Below are positions 1-10,074 of a DNA stretch of 64,000 nucleotides, one piece after another (position 1 is the first letter of the stretch; each line of letters starts with the position of its first letter). Source of the stretch: Acinetobacter sp. ANC 3832 (GTDB lineage: Bacteria; Pseudomonadota; Gammaproteobacteria; Pseudomonadales; Moraxellaceae); assembly GCF_002135415.1 (NCBI RefSeq), contig NZ_NEGJ01000008.1:2-64001 (forward strand). The letters are read 5' to 3'. The notes under the pieces were generated by a model that saw only the letters and a program-made list of their open reading frames with translations, was not told where the DNA came from and did not search any database. The position numbers and the translations under genes are program-made.

Positions 1-496
1 CCCAACGATCACCTTGTTGTGCTTTGATTAAAGCAAAGTCAGCACGAATTGGATTTTCAAGGACGAAGTCTTTACCTTCGTAGTTCAGGGTTGGTTTGCC
101 TTCTGCGAGCAATGTACCAAAACCTGTAGGAGTATAGATTGGACCTAAACCCATGCCTGCAGCTTGAATACGACAGGCCAAGTTACCTTGAGGAACCAGT
201 TCGAGTTCGACTTTTCCTGCACGGTATAATTCATCAAAGATATAAGAATCAGACTGACGAGGGAAAGAACAAATAATTTTACGCACAGCACCTGCTTTAA
301 GGAGTTTAGCTAAACCGTAGTCGCCATTACCAGCATTGTTATTCACAATCACTAGATCTTTAATGCCTAGTTCGATTAAGCCATCAATCAGTTCAGCAGG
401 TTGTCCTGCTGTACCAAAACCACCAATCATAATAGTTGAACCATTTTTAATTTGGGATAAGGCTTCGGTTAATGAGTGAGTACTTTTATCAATCAT
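1..496 (-). CDS. pcaI: 3-oxoadipate CoA-transferase subunit A (partial, C-terminus outside window)
   Basis: Transfers CoA from succinyl-CoA to 3-oxoadipate with its B subunit, in the last steps of the beta-ketoadipate pathway. The reverse strand reads MIDKSTHSLTEALSQI, then the glycine-rich GGFGTAGQPAEL loop and GAVRKIICSFPRQSDSY, typical of class I CoA-transferase alpha subunits. About 165 residues are present and the rest lies left of base 1. It is divergent from the IclR gene at 779, the arrangement of pcaI and pcaU in Acinetobacter baylyi. That context favours pcaI over catI, although sequence alone hardly separates the two isozymes. Confidence 0.88.
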   Translation of the reverse strand, partial: MIDKSTHSLTEALSQIKNGSTIMIGGFGTAGQPAELIDGLIELGIKDLVIVNNNAGNGDYGLAKLLKAGAVRKIICSFPRQSDSYIFDELYRAGKVELELVPQGNLACRIQAAGMGLGPIYTPTGFGTLLAEGKPTLNYEGKDFVLENPIRADFALIKAQQGDRW

Positions 497-661
497 TAGA
501 CAACTCCGTCTGTACGCTGCATAAATAAGAATGAAAACTAATGCTCACAATGAATAGATAAGCTCAAAATTGAATCACTCAATCCCGAGTGTTTTCATTA
601 GAATTCCTTTTGCTTATTTTTCATTTTTTTTAATAGGACATCTACCATAAAACAGTAATAT

Positions 662-698
662 TGTTCGATATATGAAAATTTTGTTCGATCATCGAACA
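662..698. promoter_or_regulatory. PcaU-type operator: direct repeat plus palindrome
   Basis: TGTTCGAT occurs at 662-669 and 682-689, and its reverse complement ATCGAACA at 691-698. The last two form a perfect palindrome around one base. The direct repeats are exactly 20 bp apart, two helical turns. This matches the known PcaU/PobR operator layout of two inverted repeats plus one direct repeat. It lies between pcaI (start 496) and the IclR gene (start 779), so it can control both. Confidence 0.85.
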
Positions 699-778
699 TT
701 TATTTTAATTTTTAAATATAATAGATAGATATTGGATTACTCTCAATTTTGTTTGATCAGCTAAATAAAGGTTAATTT

Positions 779-1603
779 ATGCATGAGGTTAAATTAGAAC
801 ATAAGAAAGTTTTGCAAAATCCAGATAACCAAAAGAATATTCGACATGAAGATTTTATATCGGGTATTAGCAAAGGCATGGCAATATTAGACTGTTACGG
901 ATCTGAGCGTCACAGATTGAATATCAGTATTGCTGCTGAAAAAACGGGTATGACACGAGCGGCTGCACGTAGGCATTTGCTTACACTCGAATATTTAGGA
1001 TATTTAGAGTTTGACGGACATTATTATTATTTAGCACCTAAAATATTAAAATTCTCAGGTGCTTATCTAAGTGGTTCACAATTACCTAAAATTTGCCAAC
1101 CTTTATTAAACTTGCTTACCACTCAAACATCGCTTATTTATTCAGTGATGGTTTTAGACGGTTTTGAAGCCATTACTATTTCCCGAAGCGCTGCACATCA
1201 GCAAACAGATCGTGTTAACCCCTATGGACTCCATTTAGGGAACCGTTTACCTGCACATGCAACATCAGCAGGTAAAATTTTACTTGCCTATTTAGATTTA
1301 GAAGAGCAAATAAAATGGTTAGAAAAATATCCATTAAAACGATTAACTAAATTCAGCTGTATAGATAATGCTGTCTTTCTAAAAATTCTTGAAGAAATTA
1401 AAGAACAAGATTGGTGTTATTCTAGTGAGGAACATGAAATAGGCGTTCATGCACTTGCTGTACCAATATATGGGCCAAAAGGTAATGTTGTCGCCGCATT
1501 GAATATTGTTTCTCCTACAATAAAAACAACGAAAGAATATTTAGTTCAACAAATATTACCTTTATTACAAGAAACAGCACGTGAATTGCGTAATTTGATT
1601 TAA
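779..1603 (+). CDS. pcaU: IclR-family regulator of protocatechuate (pca) genes
   Basis: 274-residue IclR-type regulator. The N-terminal winged helix-turn-helix (about residues 25-90, with LNISIAAEKTGMTRAAARRHLLTLEYLGYL) is followed by the effector domain (RLPAHATSAGKILLAYL; EHEIGVHALAVPIYGPKGNVVAALNI). An AAAGG ribosome site lies 7 nt before the ATG. It is divergent from pcaI with a PcaU-type operator between them. In A. baylyi, PcaU activates the pca operon with protocatechuate and represses itself; the same role is inferred here. PobR and DcaR are close paralogues, but the pcaI neighbour decides for pcaU. Confidence 0.88.
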   Translation: MHEVKLEHKKVLQNPDNQKNIRHEDFISGISKGMAILDCYGSERHRLNISIAAEKTGMTRAAARRHLLTLEYLGYLEFDGHYYYLAPKILKFSGAYLSGSQLPKICQPLLNLLTTQTSLIYSVMVLDGFEAITISRSAAHQQTDRVNPYGLHLGNRLPAHATSAGKILLAYLDLEEQIKWLEKYPLKRLTKFSCIDNAVFLKILEEIKEQDWCYSSEEHEIGVHALAVPIYGPKGNVVAALNIVSPTIKTTKEYLVQQILPLLQETARELRNLI

Positions 1604-2146
1604 AAATTACATTTCTGACAATTTTTAGATTAATAGTTTAATGCAAAATCTCTTTGCTTCTTAGCAGACATTGATTTGTACTGATAAAAACGGAGAATTT
1701 CGCTTGGTAAATGGCTTTGTTGCACAAAAAACATAAGTTATTCAGATTACTACATATAGTGTCCAAGTCGTCGTGAATCTCACCATTATTTAGACTTTTA
1801 ATTGAAGCTCTACGTTTAGATAATTGAGGTAATTAAAAACTAAAACAAAGGTTTATATTTTTTAAGTTTAAAGCTTACGATCCAAAATTATGCTTTAAGT
1901 AATGATTGGTTAAAAAGTATGAATCTTTTATTTCATGAACTTAATTTTTGGTTTTTTTAATATTTTAGATGTAAGTAATTTAATTTAAAGGATATAAATG
2001 CATTGATTCTTATGAATCAAATTTTAGGTGAACAATAAGTTGAATAAGATATTTAAGACTGTGACCTACGCAAGCTACTGGAGTCACAGCTCAGCAACAT
2101 GAATCTGTAAAATTATATTCAAGATCTAGAGTAAGCTGAGGTATTT
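1604..2146. mobile_element. Intergenic scar with an IS5-type terminal sequence
   Basis: No gene is visible in this 540-bp stretch. ATGGCTTTGTTGCACAAA at 1711-1728 is identical to the end of the IS5-family remnant at 10075 and resembles the GGCTTTGTTG terminal repeat of the IS903 group. The sequence after it does not resemble the rest of that element, so only the tip or a deletion joint remains. The rest is AT-rich with no recognised signal. Confidence 0.5.
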
Positions 2147-2359
2147 AATGCTGATATCCATCGTTCTGTGGGTAAACATACGGGCTTAACCAACCATGTT
2201 GAGCGATTTAATGCCACATTAAGAAATCGTTTGGGACGTTTTACACGGAAAACCTTGAGCTTTTCGAAGAAGAAAGAAAATCATGAAGCTGTTTTGCATA
2301 TATTTCTATTAAAATATAATCAGGATATGAAAGATAAATGGGGAGCATGTCAGATTTGA
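2147..2359 (+). pseudogene. IS1-family transposase, C-terminal fragment
   Basis: The frame reads [20 protein letters not shown] and then [18 protein letters not shown], the C-terminal catalytic part of IS1 InsB-type transposases (GKxTGxTNHxERFN, RxTLSFSK). Only about 65 residues survive, and the upstream 1730-2146 shows no matching N-terminus. It is a dead IS remnant. Confidence 0.85.
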
Positions 2360-2421
2360 GCACTACCAGTATTTTTAGTCCGAGACAGATAAACAATCAG
2401 GGCTTTAGGATTGTCTCTGTA

Positions 2422-2544
2422 TTAAACGGGTGAATTTGCTGAGTGAACCATGTTCTGCGTTGTCTGTGAATTTTCGGCACTTGGATAACCCATCAATCCA
2501 ATTGCACAAACAAAGAATAGAATAAAACGGATACTGATAAGCAT
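2422..2544 (-). CDS. Small predicted secreted peptide (40 aa)
   Basis: A 40-codon frame starts MLISIRFILFFVCAIGLMGY and ends TTQNMVHSANSPV. The first 20 residues have a basic/hydrophobic signal-peptide or membrane-anchor pattern, followed by a short polar tail. A strong ribosome site (AAGGAGGG) lies 7 nt before the ATG and directly follows the stop of the hydrolase gene at 2558, so the two are probably coupled. It may be the truncated start of a longer secreted protein cut by the insertion scar just downstream, because the IS1 fragment ends 60 bp away. Function unknown. Confidence 0.5.
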   Translation of the reverse strand: MLISIRFILFFVCAIGLMGYPSAENSQTTQNMVHSANSPV

Positions 2545-2557
2545 CGTCCATCCCTCC

Positions 2558-3652
2558 TTAATTCAGTTTATTTTTATCCAACCATTGCGAAAGTAGTTCT
2601 GCAATCTGCTGATTGTTTAAATCAGAAAACGGAAAATGCGTATTACCGTAAACCCCAATATCAGGTAAATGCACCAGCTGGGCTTTACCGCCATGCTGAT
2701 TGATTTTATCTACCCATAATTGTGCCATTTTCAGACGTACGCGCCAGTTGTCCTGTCCCGCATTTTGCTGTCCTGCATAGCCATTTTTTTCAGTGGGAAT
2801 ATTATCGCCATAGTAGATAATGATTGGCATTCTGGTCAGCTTCTGGAAAGCCGCCATTTTGACTGGGGTTGGTGACAATGTCCCTGTTGCACTTGGCATG
2901 GGTTCAGGCATTTCATTTTCAGGAAAGACAAAACCACTGCCAGGTTCATAAGCAACAATGCCTTTGACCTGATTTGATTTTATTGCCGTCCACCAGCCTG
3001 GCCCTCCGCCCTGTGAATGGGTAATCAGTACTGCATCGCCTGATTTTTTCAGGACTTCAACCATTGCATCACTAATCACCTGCTCATCATAGGCCCCTGT
3101 ATTCGGCGTCATTTGACGGAAATACTGGTTTAAAGCAGTCGAGTCTTGTGAAAACTGTACTCCCTTAAATAAGTTAGGATACTGTCCTAAACGAAACATA
3201 TTGAACCATGCCTGATCATTGGTGGTGGCTGGCACTTCCGCTGCCACAGTCGATTGTCCCGCCTGCCCCCGACGCGGTTGGTCGACCACATACACTGGGA
3301 AATGCTGGCGCAGGAAAAGTGTCTGGAATCCCTCACGACCATCAGGTGTGGTTCCCCATGTTTTCGCTGATTGTCCCGAGCCATGTAAAAATACCAATGG
3401 ATAAGCACGTGCATGTTTAGGGATTTGATAAAACACCGAAGCATGATCACCATGCAGCGTTTGACCTTGCGGATTAAAGAGTTGTTGATCGTCAAACTGT
3501 CCTGCACTTTGAATGACTTTCCCCCCTGCGGAAAAATTTCCCTGTCGTGAAATACTTAAAGCAGTTAAAGTCTTGGGGCTTAGCGTACAAGCAGATATTA
3601 CAAAGGCAATTCCCACACAAATACACGTATTTTTAATTTGATTTTTTTTCAT
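2558..3652 (-). CDS. Alpha/beta-hydrolase lipoprotein
   Basis: 364-residue exported esterase-like protein. The N-terminus is a lipoprotein signal with lipobox ISAC (Cys22), so it should be anchored in the envelope. The oxyanion region is HGSGQSAKTWG (about residues 90-100), the nucleophile elbow is THSQGGG (Ser213), and a late His lies in GNTHFPF. The substrate is unknown. It follows the zinc alcohol dehydrogenase gene after a 254-bp gap and may be the last large gene of the LysR-linked operon or have its own promoter. Closest in type to secreted esterases of the alpha/beta-hydrolase fold. Confidence 0.75.
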   Translation of the reverse strand: MKKNQIKNTCICVGIAFVISACTLSPKTLTALSISRQGNFSAGGKVIQSAGQFDDQQLFNPQGQTLHGDHASVFYQIPKHARAYPLVFLHGSGQSAKTWGTTPDGREGFQTLFLRQHFPVYVVDQPRRGQAGQSTVAAEVPATTNDQAWFNMFRLGQYPNLFKGVQFSQDSTALNQYFRQMTPNTGAYDEQVISDAMVEVLKKSGDAVLITHSQGGGPGWWTAIKSNQVKGIVAYEPGSGFVFPENEMPEPMPSATGTLSPTPVKMAAFQKLTRMPIIIYYGDNIPTEKNGYAGQQNAGQDNWRVRLKMAQLWVDKINQHGGKAQLVHLPDIGVYGNTHFPFSDLNNQQIAELLSQWLDKNKLN

Positions 3653-3906
3653 ACAATTCCCCTAATGTTTTTATGCATTAATTTGGTTTTGATCATTCTG
3701 TAAATAACAGGGGCTTCATAAAAATAAGATCATTGCCATAGTAAAAAATCATTATTTTTTGTTTGAACATCAATTGCCTTTACAGAAAAAAATCATCCTT
3801 TACATGAATAATATGTTGAATGAAGTCAAATATTATTCATGTCCTACATCTGTTTTTGAATGAATCAAAATAATCTATCAGAGAGGTATATTTACTTATC
3901 AATCAA

Positions 3907-4965
3907 CTATTCATGAGCCAATGAAGCCATATCAATCACAAAGCGGTATCTGACATCTGCTTGTTCCATACGTTCAAAAGCTTCATTGATTTGATCCATT
4001 CTGATCATTTCACATTCAGGAACGATACCTTTTTTGGCACAAAAATCCAGCATTTCCTGTGTTTCGCGGATTCCACCAATTGGCGAACTCGCGATACGTC
4101 GGCGTCCTAACAACAAGGGAAATGTACTGATTTCATCCATTGGACCGACTTGTCCCACGATCACCAAAGTTCCATCAATATCCAATAGTGGTAGATAAGG
4201 ATCTAAACCATGTTTGGCCGGAATCGTATCAATAATAAGATCAAATGAATTTTCAGCATTTAGCATCTCTTTTTCATTTGAAGAAATAAGAACTTTATCG
4301 GCACCCAAATCCAGTGCGTCTGCAACTTTAGCGGCTGTTCGACTAATCACAGTTACCTCAGCACCCAAAGCAGCCGCGAGTTTTACTGCCATGTGTCCCA
4401 AACCACCCAGACCAATCACCGCCACACGACTGCCAGGACCAACATTCCATGTCCGTAATGGTGAATATGTGGTAATCCCAGCACAGAGTAATGGTGCAGC
4501 TTTCGACAAATCCAGCGTTTCAGGAATTCGTAAACAAAACTCTTCCCGCACAACTAAATGCTTAGAATATCCACCCTGTGTGGGTTCATTTGTAATACGG
4601 TCAAAACCACTATAGGAATATGTGGGTTGATTGCGACACATTTGTTCTTCATCTCTATGACATTGATCGCATTCCATACAGCTATCAACAAGACAACCAA
4701 CACCGACATGATCACCGATTTTATATTTTGTCACCTTGGAACCGATGCCAATGACTTTAGCAATGATTTCATGCCCTGGTACAATTGGATAATAACTCCA
4801 TCCCCAGTCATCACGTACTGTATGTAAATCTGAATGGCATACACCACTATAGAGTACTTCCATCGCGACATCATTATCACGTAATGCGCGGCGTTCAAAA
4901 ACATAAGGTGTTAATGTAGCACCTCGGCTATATGCAGCATAACCGATTGTTTTAATGGTATTCAT
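3907..4965 (-). CDS. Zinc-dependent NAD(P) alcohol dehydrogenase, cinnamyl-alcohol type
   Basis: 352-residue medium-chain dehydrogenase that interconverts alcohols and aldehydes. The catalytic zinc motif GVCHSD (Cys43, His44) is followed by VPGHE and by the four structural-zinc cysteines in DSCMECDQCHRDEEQMC. The Rossmann motif is GLGGLGHMAVKLA. This is the YahK/CAD-like class, usually NADPH-linked with broad aldehyde use. It lies 72 bp downstream of the cupin-CMD gene on the same strand. The exact substrate cannot be told. Confidence 0.8.
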   Translation of the reverse strand: MNTIKTIGYAAYSRGATLTPYVFERRALRDNDVAMEVLYSGVCHSDLHTVRDDWGWSYYPIVPGHEIIAKVIGIGSKVTKYKIGDHVGVGCLVDSCMECDQCHRDEEQMCRNQPTYSYSGFDRITNEPTQGGYSKHLVVREEFCLRIPETLDLSKAAPLLCAGITTYSPLRTWNVGPGSRVAVIGLGGLGHMAVKLAAALGAEVTVISRTAAKVADALDLGADKVLISSNEKEMLNAENSFDLIIDTIPAKHGLDPYLPLLDIDGTLVIVGQVGPMDEISTFPLLLGRRRIASSPIGGIRETQEMLDFCAKKGIVPECEMIRMDQINEAFERMEQADVRYRFVIDMASLAHE

Positions 4966-5037
4966 TGATTGGACTCTCTATTTATTAATGAGTGACATAA
5001 GGGATGTAAATACACCCAATATCATCAAGTAATGTAT

Positions 5038-6174
5038 TTAGTTTAATAACTGCTTTAAAACATTTTCGGCATTGTTTGCCAGATCAGGTCCAACCGCCTG
5101 CTGTAAGTTGCTGATGATTTTTTGCATCTGGGTAGCATCCACCCCCAGATTTCGGGTAATTCTTAAATGCGAACGCAGCTGAGCATTGACATCACCCATG
5201 GCAGACAATGTGCTCACTACGACAATTTCACGTTCTAGAGCCGACAAGTTGTCCTGACTAAACAAATAGCCAAATAAATGCGCTTTTAAGGCGTAATCCA
5301 TTGTGGGTGAGAAGTTTTCAACCAGTGGTTTTGAACTTTCCTCAATTGAGGTCTTGTTAAGATCAGCCAACTTTTCTATACCGAGTTGATAGTAGTCAGT
5401 ACCACGCGGTAACGTGCTTGGCAGAGCACCCTGTATATCCTTGATGCCTTGTTTTTGGCGTTCCTCAAGCAGACTTTTAAAGGTCAGTGTGCCATTTAAG
5501 GCTCGGGGAAAACCTGCATAGGCATATTGGTGGACAAACACTTGCTTGATTTCATTTACCGTTAAGCCATTTTCTAATCCCTTGATTAAAGCAGGTTTTA
5601 GTTTTTCCAGATCCCCTGTTGCAGTAAATGCAGCAATTGGGATTAAGCTTAATTGTTTTGTGCTGAGCTGTACTGTTTCAGCCTTTGCAGATGTTTTTAA
5701 AGGTTTTTCCTGTGTAGATAAATCCACTTTTTCCAGCCATATCACACCCTTGCCATCTGTTGCCACAGGGGTAATGGCAATATGCGACATCGCACTAAAC
5801 TCACTTGCACCATGCCAATGTTTGACATTGGGTGGACACCAGATCGTATCGCCCTTATGAACGGTCTGGATGGGTTTGCCCCATTCCTGAGTACGTCCCT
5901 CACCCTCTGTCACAATCAAGTATTGACCGTGTGGATGGGTATGCCAGTTGGTGATCGTACCTACTTCAAAATTGACAATGGCAGGTACAACATCACCTTG
6001 TGAGGGCATGACTGGATAACGGGCAAAATTTGCCTTGCCAGAAAAATTACTGGCAGGTGCTGACTGAATACTATGTTGCTCTGCTTTGGTAATCTGCTGG
6101 CCCATTTTATCTTCAGCCCAGACCAGACCTGATAAAGAACTCATCACCAATAATGCATTAACCTGATGTTTCAT
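5038..6174 (-). CDS. Secreted cupin - carboxymuconolactone decarboxylase-like fusion
   Basis: 378 residues. A signal peptide (MKHQ... to VWAED) is followed by a cupin (about 60-160) with metal ligands in WHTHPHGQYLIVTEGEG and PPNVKHWHGAS. The C-terminal half has two CMD/AhpD-like helical regions (about 185-255 and 290-375). Such fusions are often called mandelonitrile-lyase-like or CMD proteins, without proof of the reaction. It lies in an operon with oxidoreductases and a dienelactone-hydrolase-like protein, which suggests small-molecule detoxification or modification in the periplasm. The activity is unassigned. Confidence 0.75.
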   Translation of the reverse strand: MKHQVNALLVMSSLSGLVWAEDKMGQQITKAEQHSIQSAPASNFSGKANFARYPVMPSQGDVVPAIVNFEVGTITNWHTHPHGQYLIVTEGEGRTQEWGKPIQTVHKGDTIWCPPNVKHWHGASEFSAMSHIAITPVATDGKGVIWLEKVDLSTQEKPLKTSAKAETVQLSTKQLSLIPIAAFTATGDLEKLKPALIKGLENGLTVNEIKQVFVHQYAYAGFPRALNGTLTFKSLLEERQKQGIKDIQGALPSTLPRGTDYYQLGIEKLADLNKTSIEESSKPLVENFSPTMDYALKAHLFGYLFSQDNLSALEREIVVVSTLSAMGDVNAQLRSHLRITRNLGVDATQMQKIISNLQQAVGPDLANNAENVLKQLLN

Positions 6175-6263
6175 GTTATTCCCCGTTGCCCCTATTCAAA
6201 AAATAGGTCAATGATTCAAGAAAATTCAATCAATTGATTGCTTATCATTCAGACCAACAATCT

Positions 6264-7313
6264 TTATTTCAGATGCTTGCTATAAAATGCAGTCAGTTGC
6301 TCCATCGCCTGTTTGACATATTCAGGCTTCCAATAGGTTTCAATATGGGTGGCATTTGGAATCTTGAATAAGGTTTTGTCTTTTGTACCTGTGGCTTTAG
6401 CAAAGGCATCTTCAGTCATGTAAAGACTGTCTGCTTTACTGCCTGCAATCATGAGTAAGGGCTGATTGATCAATTCGATTTGATCTGTCGCATCCCAGCG
6501 CATCAGGTCAAGCAAGCTGCTCATGATATATTTAAAGGTTGAATTTGGATGGGCATGGGTGCGCCAATAGTATTCATACCCTTGTCGGTACATCTCAAAT
6601 GGCAATGCCGTAATTTGCTCATCGGTCATATCGACATCACCTGCATAAAGAACTTTACCACCTGAAATTTCCTGCGCACGGGCATCACTGGCTTGTTTCA
6701 AACGCTGTTGAATGGTATCCAGTTGCGAATCCGCAAAACCATTACGACGTACTCGCCCAGAATTAAACATACTGAGCGTGGCAACCACTTTAAAACGTTT
6801 ATCTGTTTCTGCCGCTGCCAGTGAATAGCCACCACCACCACAGATTCCGAGTAAACCTAAACGGTTGTTGTCCACCCCAGCATATTGGGTAATAAAATCA
6901 GCCATACCATGTACATCTTCAATACGGTTTGCAGGTTTATCAACACTGCGGGGCTGCCCACCACTGCCACCCTGATAGGCTGCATCGGCAGTAATTGTGA
7001 TATATCCCTGTTCAGCCAGACGCTGTGCATATAAGCCTGCGACCTGTTCCTTGACACCACCATTCGGATGCGCTACTACAACTGCAGGATATTTTTTACT
7101 CGGATCATAATTGGCAGGTGTATAAACATTGGCAATAATATCCAGTCCATTGAGTTCATAGCTAACAGAATGAATATTGACCTGACCTTTGATATTTTCA
7201 GTAATTGCACCGCTATACACCAATCCAAAAGGATTCGATTTTTTATCTGCGGCAAAGCCCGCACCTGAAGTGGTAATAGTTGCCGACATTAAAATAGTTT
7301 GTAAAATTTTCAT
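6264..7313 (-). CDS. Secreted dienelactone-hydrolase-like alpha/beta hydrolase
   Basis: 349 residues with a Sec signal peptide (cleavage near GAGFAAD). The nucleophile elbow reads GICGGGGYS, so the nucleophile is Cys158 rather than Ser, as in dienelactone hydrolases. A late acid lies in AGSKADSL and the His in PNATHIETYW. An RVRRNGFADSQL cap region follows the elbow. The 21-bp spacing from the aldo/keto reductase gene indicates co-transcription. Substrate unknown; lactones or activated esters are plausible. Confidence 0.75.
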   Translation of the reverse strand: MKILQTILMSATITTSGAGFAADKKSNPFGLVYSGAITENIKGQVNIHSVSYELNGLDIIANVYTPANYDPSKKYPAVVVAHPNGGVKEQVAGLYAQRLAEQGYITITADAAYQGGSGGQPRSVDKPANRIEDVHGMADFITQYAGVDNNRLGLLGICGGGGYSLAAAETDKRFKVVATLSMFNSGRVRRNGFADSQLDTIQQRLKQASDARAQEISGGKVLYAGDVDMTDEQITALPFEMYRQGYEYYWRTHAHPNSTFKYIMSSLLDLMRWDATDQIELINQPLLMIAGSKADSLYMTEDAFAKATGTKDKTLFKIPNATHIETYWKPEYVKQAMEQLTAFYSKHLK

Positions 7314-7334
7314 TATCGCTCCTGAATTTTAAGC

Positions 7335-8195
<861 letters not shown>

Positions 8196-8340
8196 TCACT
8201 ACTACATGCAGAACATCGGTTAAGAAATAACTATACCTCAACAATTAACTATGTATTAGTCAGGCAATTTCGATTACATTTATATGGATTTTTAATTAAT
8301 TACATCTGATTAACAAAATAATCGTATTTTGAGGTAAATG

Positions 8341-9255
8341 ATGTCTGAGAACTTAGATGACTTAAAAGCGTTTATCGTAGTCGCCCAAACTGGCAGTTTT
8401 ACCAAGGCTGCAGGACAGTTGGGAGTTTCACAATCAGCCCTGAGTTATACCCTCAAAATGCTGGAACAACGTCTTGGCGTTAAATTACTCAATCGAACGA
8501 CTCGAAGTGTTTCTACCACTCAAGAAGGAGAACAGCTTCTTAATGATATTGCCCCACTCATTACGGGTATTGAACAAAAACTCTATAACCTCAACGAATT
8601 TAGAGATTCTCCTCGTGGGCGATTAAGAATTAATGGAACTGAAATTAGTCTTAACTTTTTATTGTGGGATAAACTATCCAAATTTTCGCATGATCATCCC
8701 AATATTCAGCTTGAACTGACTATGGATTATGCCTTTTCTGATATTGTTAAAGATCGCTATGACATTGGTATTCGATTAGGAGAAAATGTCCATAAAGACA
8801 TGATTTCGGTTAAGATCAGTGATGAATTAGAAATGATGACTCTCGTCGCACCTCATTATTTAGAGGCTTATGGGATGCCACAAACTCCTGATGACCTACA
8901 CCAGCATCGATGTATTGGACTACGTTTACCTAGCCATGAACGTATTCAATCTTGGGAGTTTAAAAACTCACAATTGAGTCCAGAGGTTCAAACTATATCT
9001 CCTGAATGCTCCATGGTCGTCAGCCATGCGAGATTACAACTAAAGGCCGGACTAGATGGTCTTGGAGTAGTATGGCTACCCAAGATGATGGTTGAAACAG
9101 AAATACAAAAAGGAAATTTTGTCAGAGTATTAGAAGATTGGGATATGAACTACTCTGGTTACTACATGTATTATCCAAGCCGTCGCGAATCTTCTCCCTT
9201 ATTTCGACTATTGGTTGATGCTTTACGTTTAAATTCCAACTCTCTCATTTTCTAA
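8341..9255 (+). CDS. LysR-family transcriptional regulator
   Basis: About 304 residues. The N-terminal winged helix (LDDLKAFIVVAQTGSFTKAAGQLGVSQSALSYTLKMLE, residues 5-65) is followed by a LysR substrate-binding domain. Two adjacent ATGs (8338 and 8341) are possible; GAGG lies 6 nt before the second and only 3 nt before the first, so I chose 8341. It is divergent from the aldo/keto reductase operon across 150 bp of AT-rich sequence, the classic LysR layout, so it probably controls that operon. The inducer is unknown. Confidence 0.88.
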   Translation: MSENLDDLKAFIVVAQTGSFTKAAGQLGVSQSALSYTLKMLEQRLGVKLLNRTTRSVSTTQEGEQLLNDIAPLITGIEQKLYNLNEFRDSPRGRLRINGTEISLNFLLWDKLSKFSHDHPNIQLELTMDYAFSDIVKDRYDIGIRLGENVHKDMISVKISDELEMMTLVAPHYLEAYGMPQTPDDLHQHRCIGLRLPSHERIQSWEFKNSQLSPEVQTISPECSMVVSHARLQLKAGLDGLGVVWLPKMMVETEIQKGNFVRVLEDWDMNYSGYYMYYPSRRESSPLFRLLVDALRLNSNSLIF

Positions 9256-9302
9256 CTAGCTCAGGTTATAATAATGGCCTCCAAAAATATGGTTGATCTA
9301 TT

Positions 9303-9539
9303 ATGAACACCTCCAATGACCCTTTACACGGCAAAAAACTTGCTGACATTTTGGATGAGTTATTGGATTACTACGGTGGCTTTGAAGGCTTAAATCGTAA
9401 AATTGAAATTAGATGTTTTTGTATAGATCCAAGTGTTAAGTCATCATTGCGATTCTTGCGTACCACACCATGGGCACGTGAAAAAGTAGAAAACTTATAT
9501 TTGTATGTCTTACGCCAAAAAGCTAAACAGAAATCGTAG
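9303..9539 (+). CDS. VF530 / DUF2132 family protein
   Basis: 78 residues matching the small VF530-type family in length and signature: DPLHGKKLADILDELLDYYGG, IRCFCIDPSVKSSLRFLRTTPWAREKVENLY. Members are single-domain, with a predicted DNA-binding fold and no established role. It starts 48 bp after the LysR gene on the same strand and may be co-transcribed. Confidence 0.85.
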   Translation: MNTSNDPLHGKKLADILDELLDYYGGFEGLNRKIEIRCFCIDPSVKSSLRFLRTTPWAREKVENLYLYVLRQKAKQKS

Positions 9540-9807
9540 TTATCAAAACCCAACCTCAGCATAATATTTTATACCAAATACCAAACTACACTTCTTGAAT
9601 AGCTATCGATTTTGTAGACACCTGTTTGTTAGTGGTGGACTACCACCACTCTCCTAGACAAATTTAGTCTATTCTTAAGACCTTTTTAATAGGAAACTAT
9701 GTATTTATAGCTAGGTTTATGAACCAAATATTTTATAAGTTATCATTTTAATGCTCTAAGTAATTAAATTTATGTTTAATAAATAATAAATTTAATTGTG
9801 AGTTAGA
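9540..9807. repeat. Intergenic region with a perfect hairpin
   Basis: AGTGGTGG at 9631-9638 pairs with CCACCACT at 9643-9650 around an ACTA loop. No run of T follows on either strand, so it is not a standard terminator. It sits at the edge of the scarred region and may be the tip of a lost insertion element. Nothing else is recognised. Confidence 0.35.
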
Positions 9808-10041
9808 TTCCATCTGAACATAATCGTGATTGGTGCTATGAGCCATATGTGTGTTGATGCTGCTGTTCGTGCTGCTGCTGATTTTGGTTATAAGGTAAAA
9901 GTGATTCATGATGCTTGTGCAACGCTAGACCTAGAATTTAATGGCATCAAAGTACCTGCTGGTCATGTCCATGCAACATTAATGGCCGCTTTTGAATTTG
10001 CTTATGCTCAAGTGATATCAACTGAAGATTATATTGGTTAA
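9808..10041 (+). pseudogene. Isochorismatase-like cysteine hydrolase, C-terminal fragment
   Basis: The frame reads HLNIIVIGAMSHMCVDAAVRAAADFGYKV, then IHDACATLDLEFNG and GHVHATLMAAFEFA, the C-terminal part of cysteine hydrolases. MSHMCVDAAVRAA holds the catalytic Cys. About 75 of roughly 190 residues survive. An in-frame TGA at 9799-9801 and no family sequence before it show that the N-terminus is lost. It faces the AraC fragment at 10791; such regulators and cysteine hydrolases are often neighbours. Confidence 0.8.
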
Positions 10042-10074
10042 AATTAAGATTTACTAATTTTTTGATATTTTCGA

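Noticed and set aside
3187..3507. Open frames on both strands inside the lipoprotein hydrolase gene
   Set aside because: They overlap a gene with a full catalytic triad and lipobox, have no ribosome sites, and encode no recognisable protein; shadow frames.
9631..9650. Perfect GC-rich hairpin as terminator of the DUF2132 gene
   Set aside because: It lies about 90 bp past the stop and lacks a T-run; recorded only as a hairpin of unknown origin.
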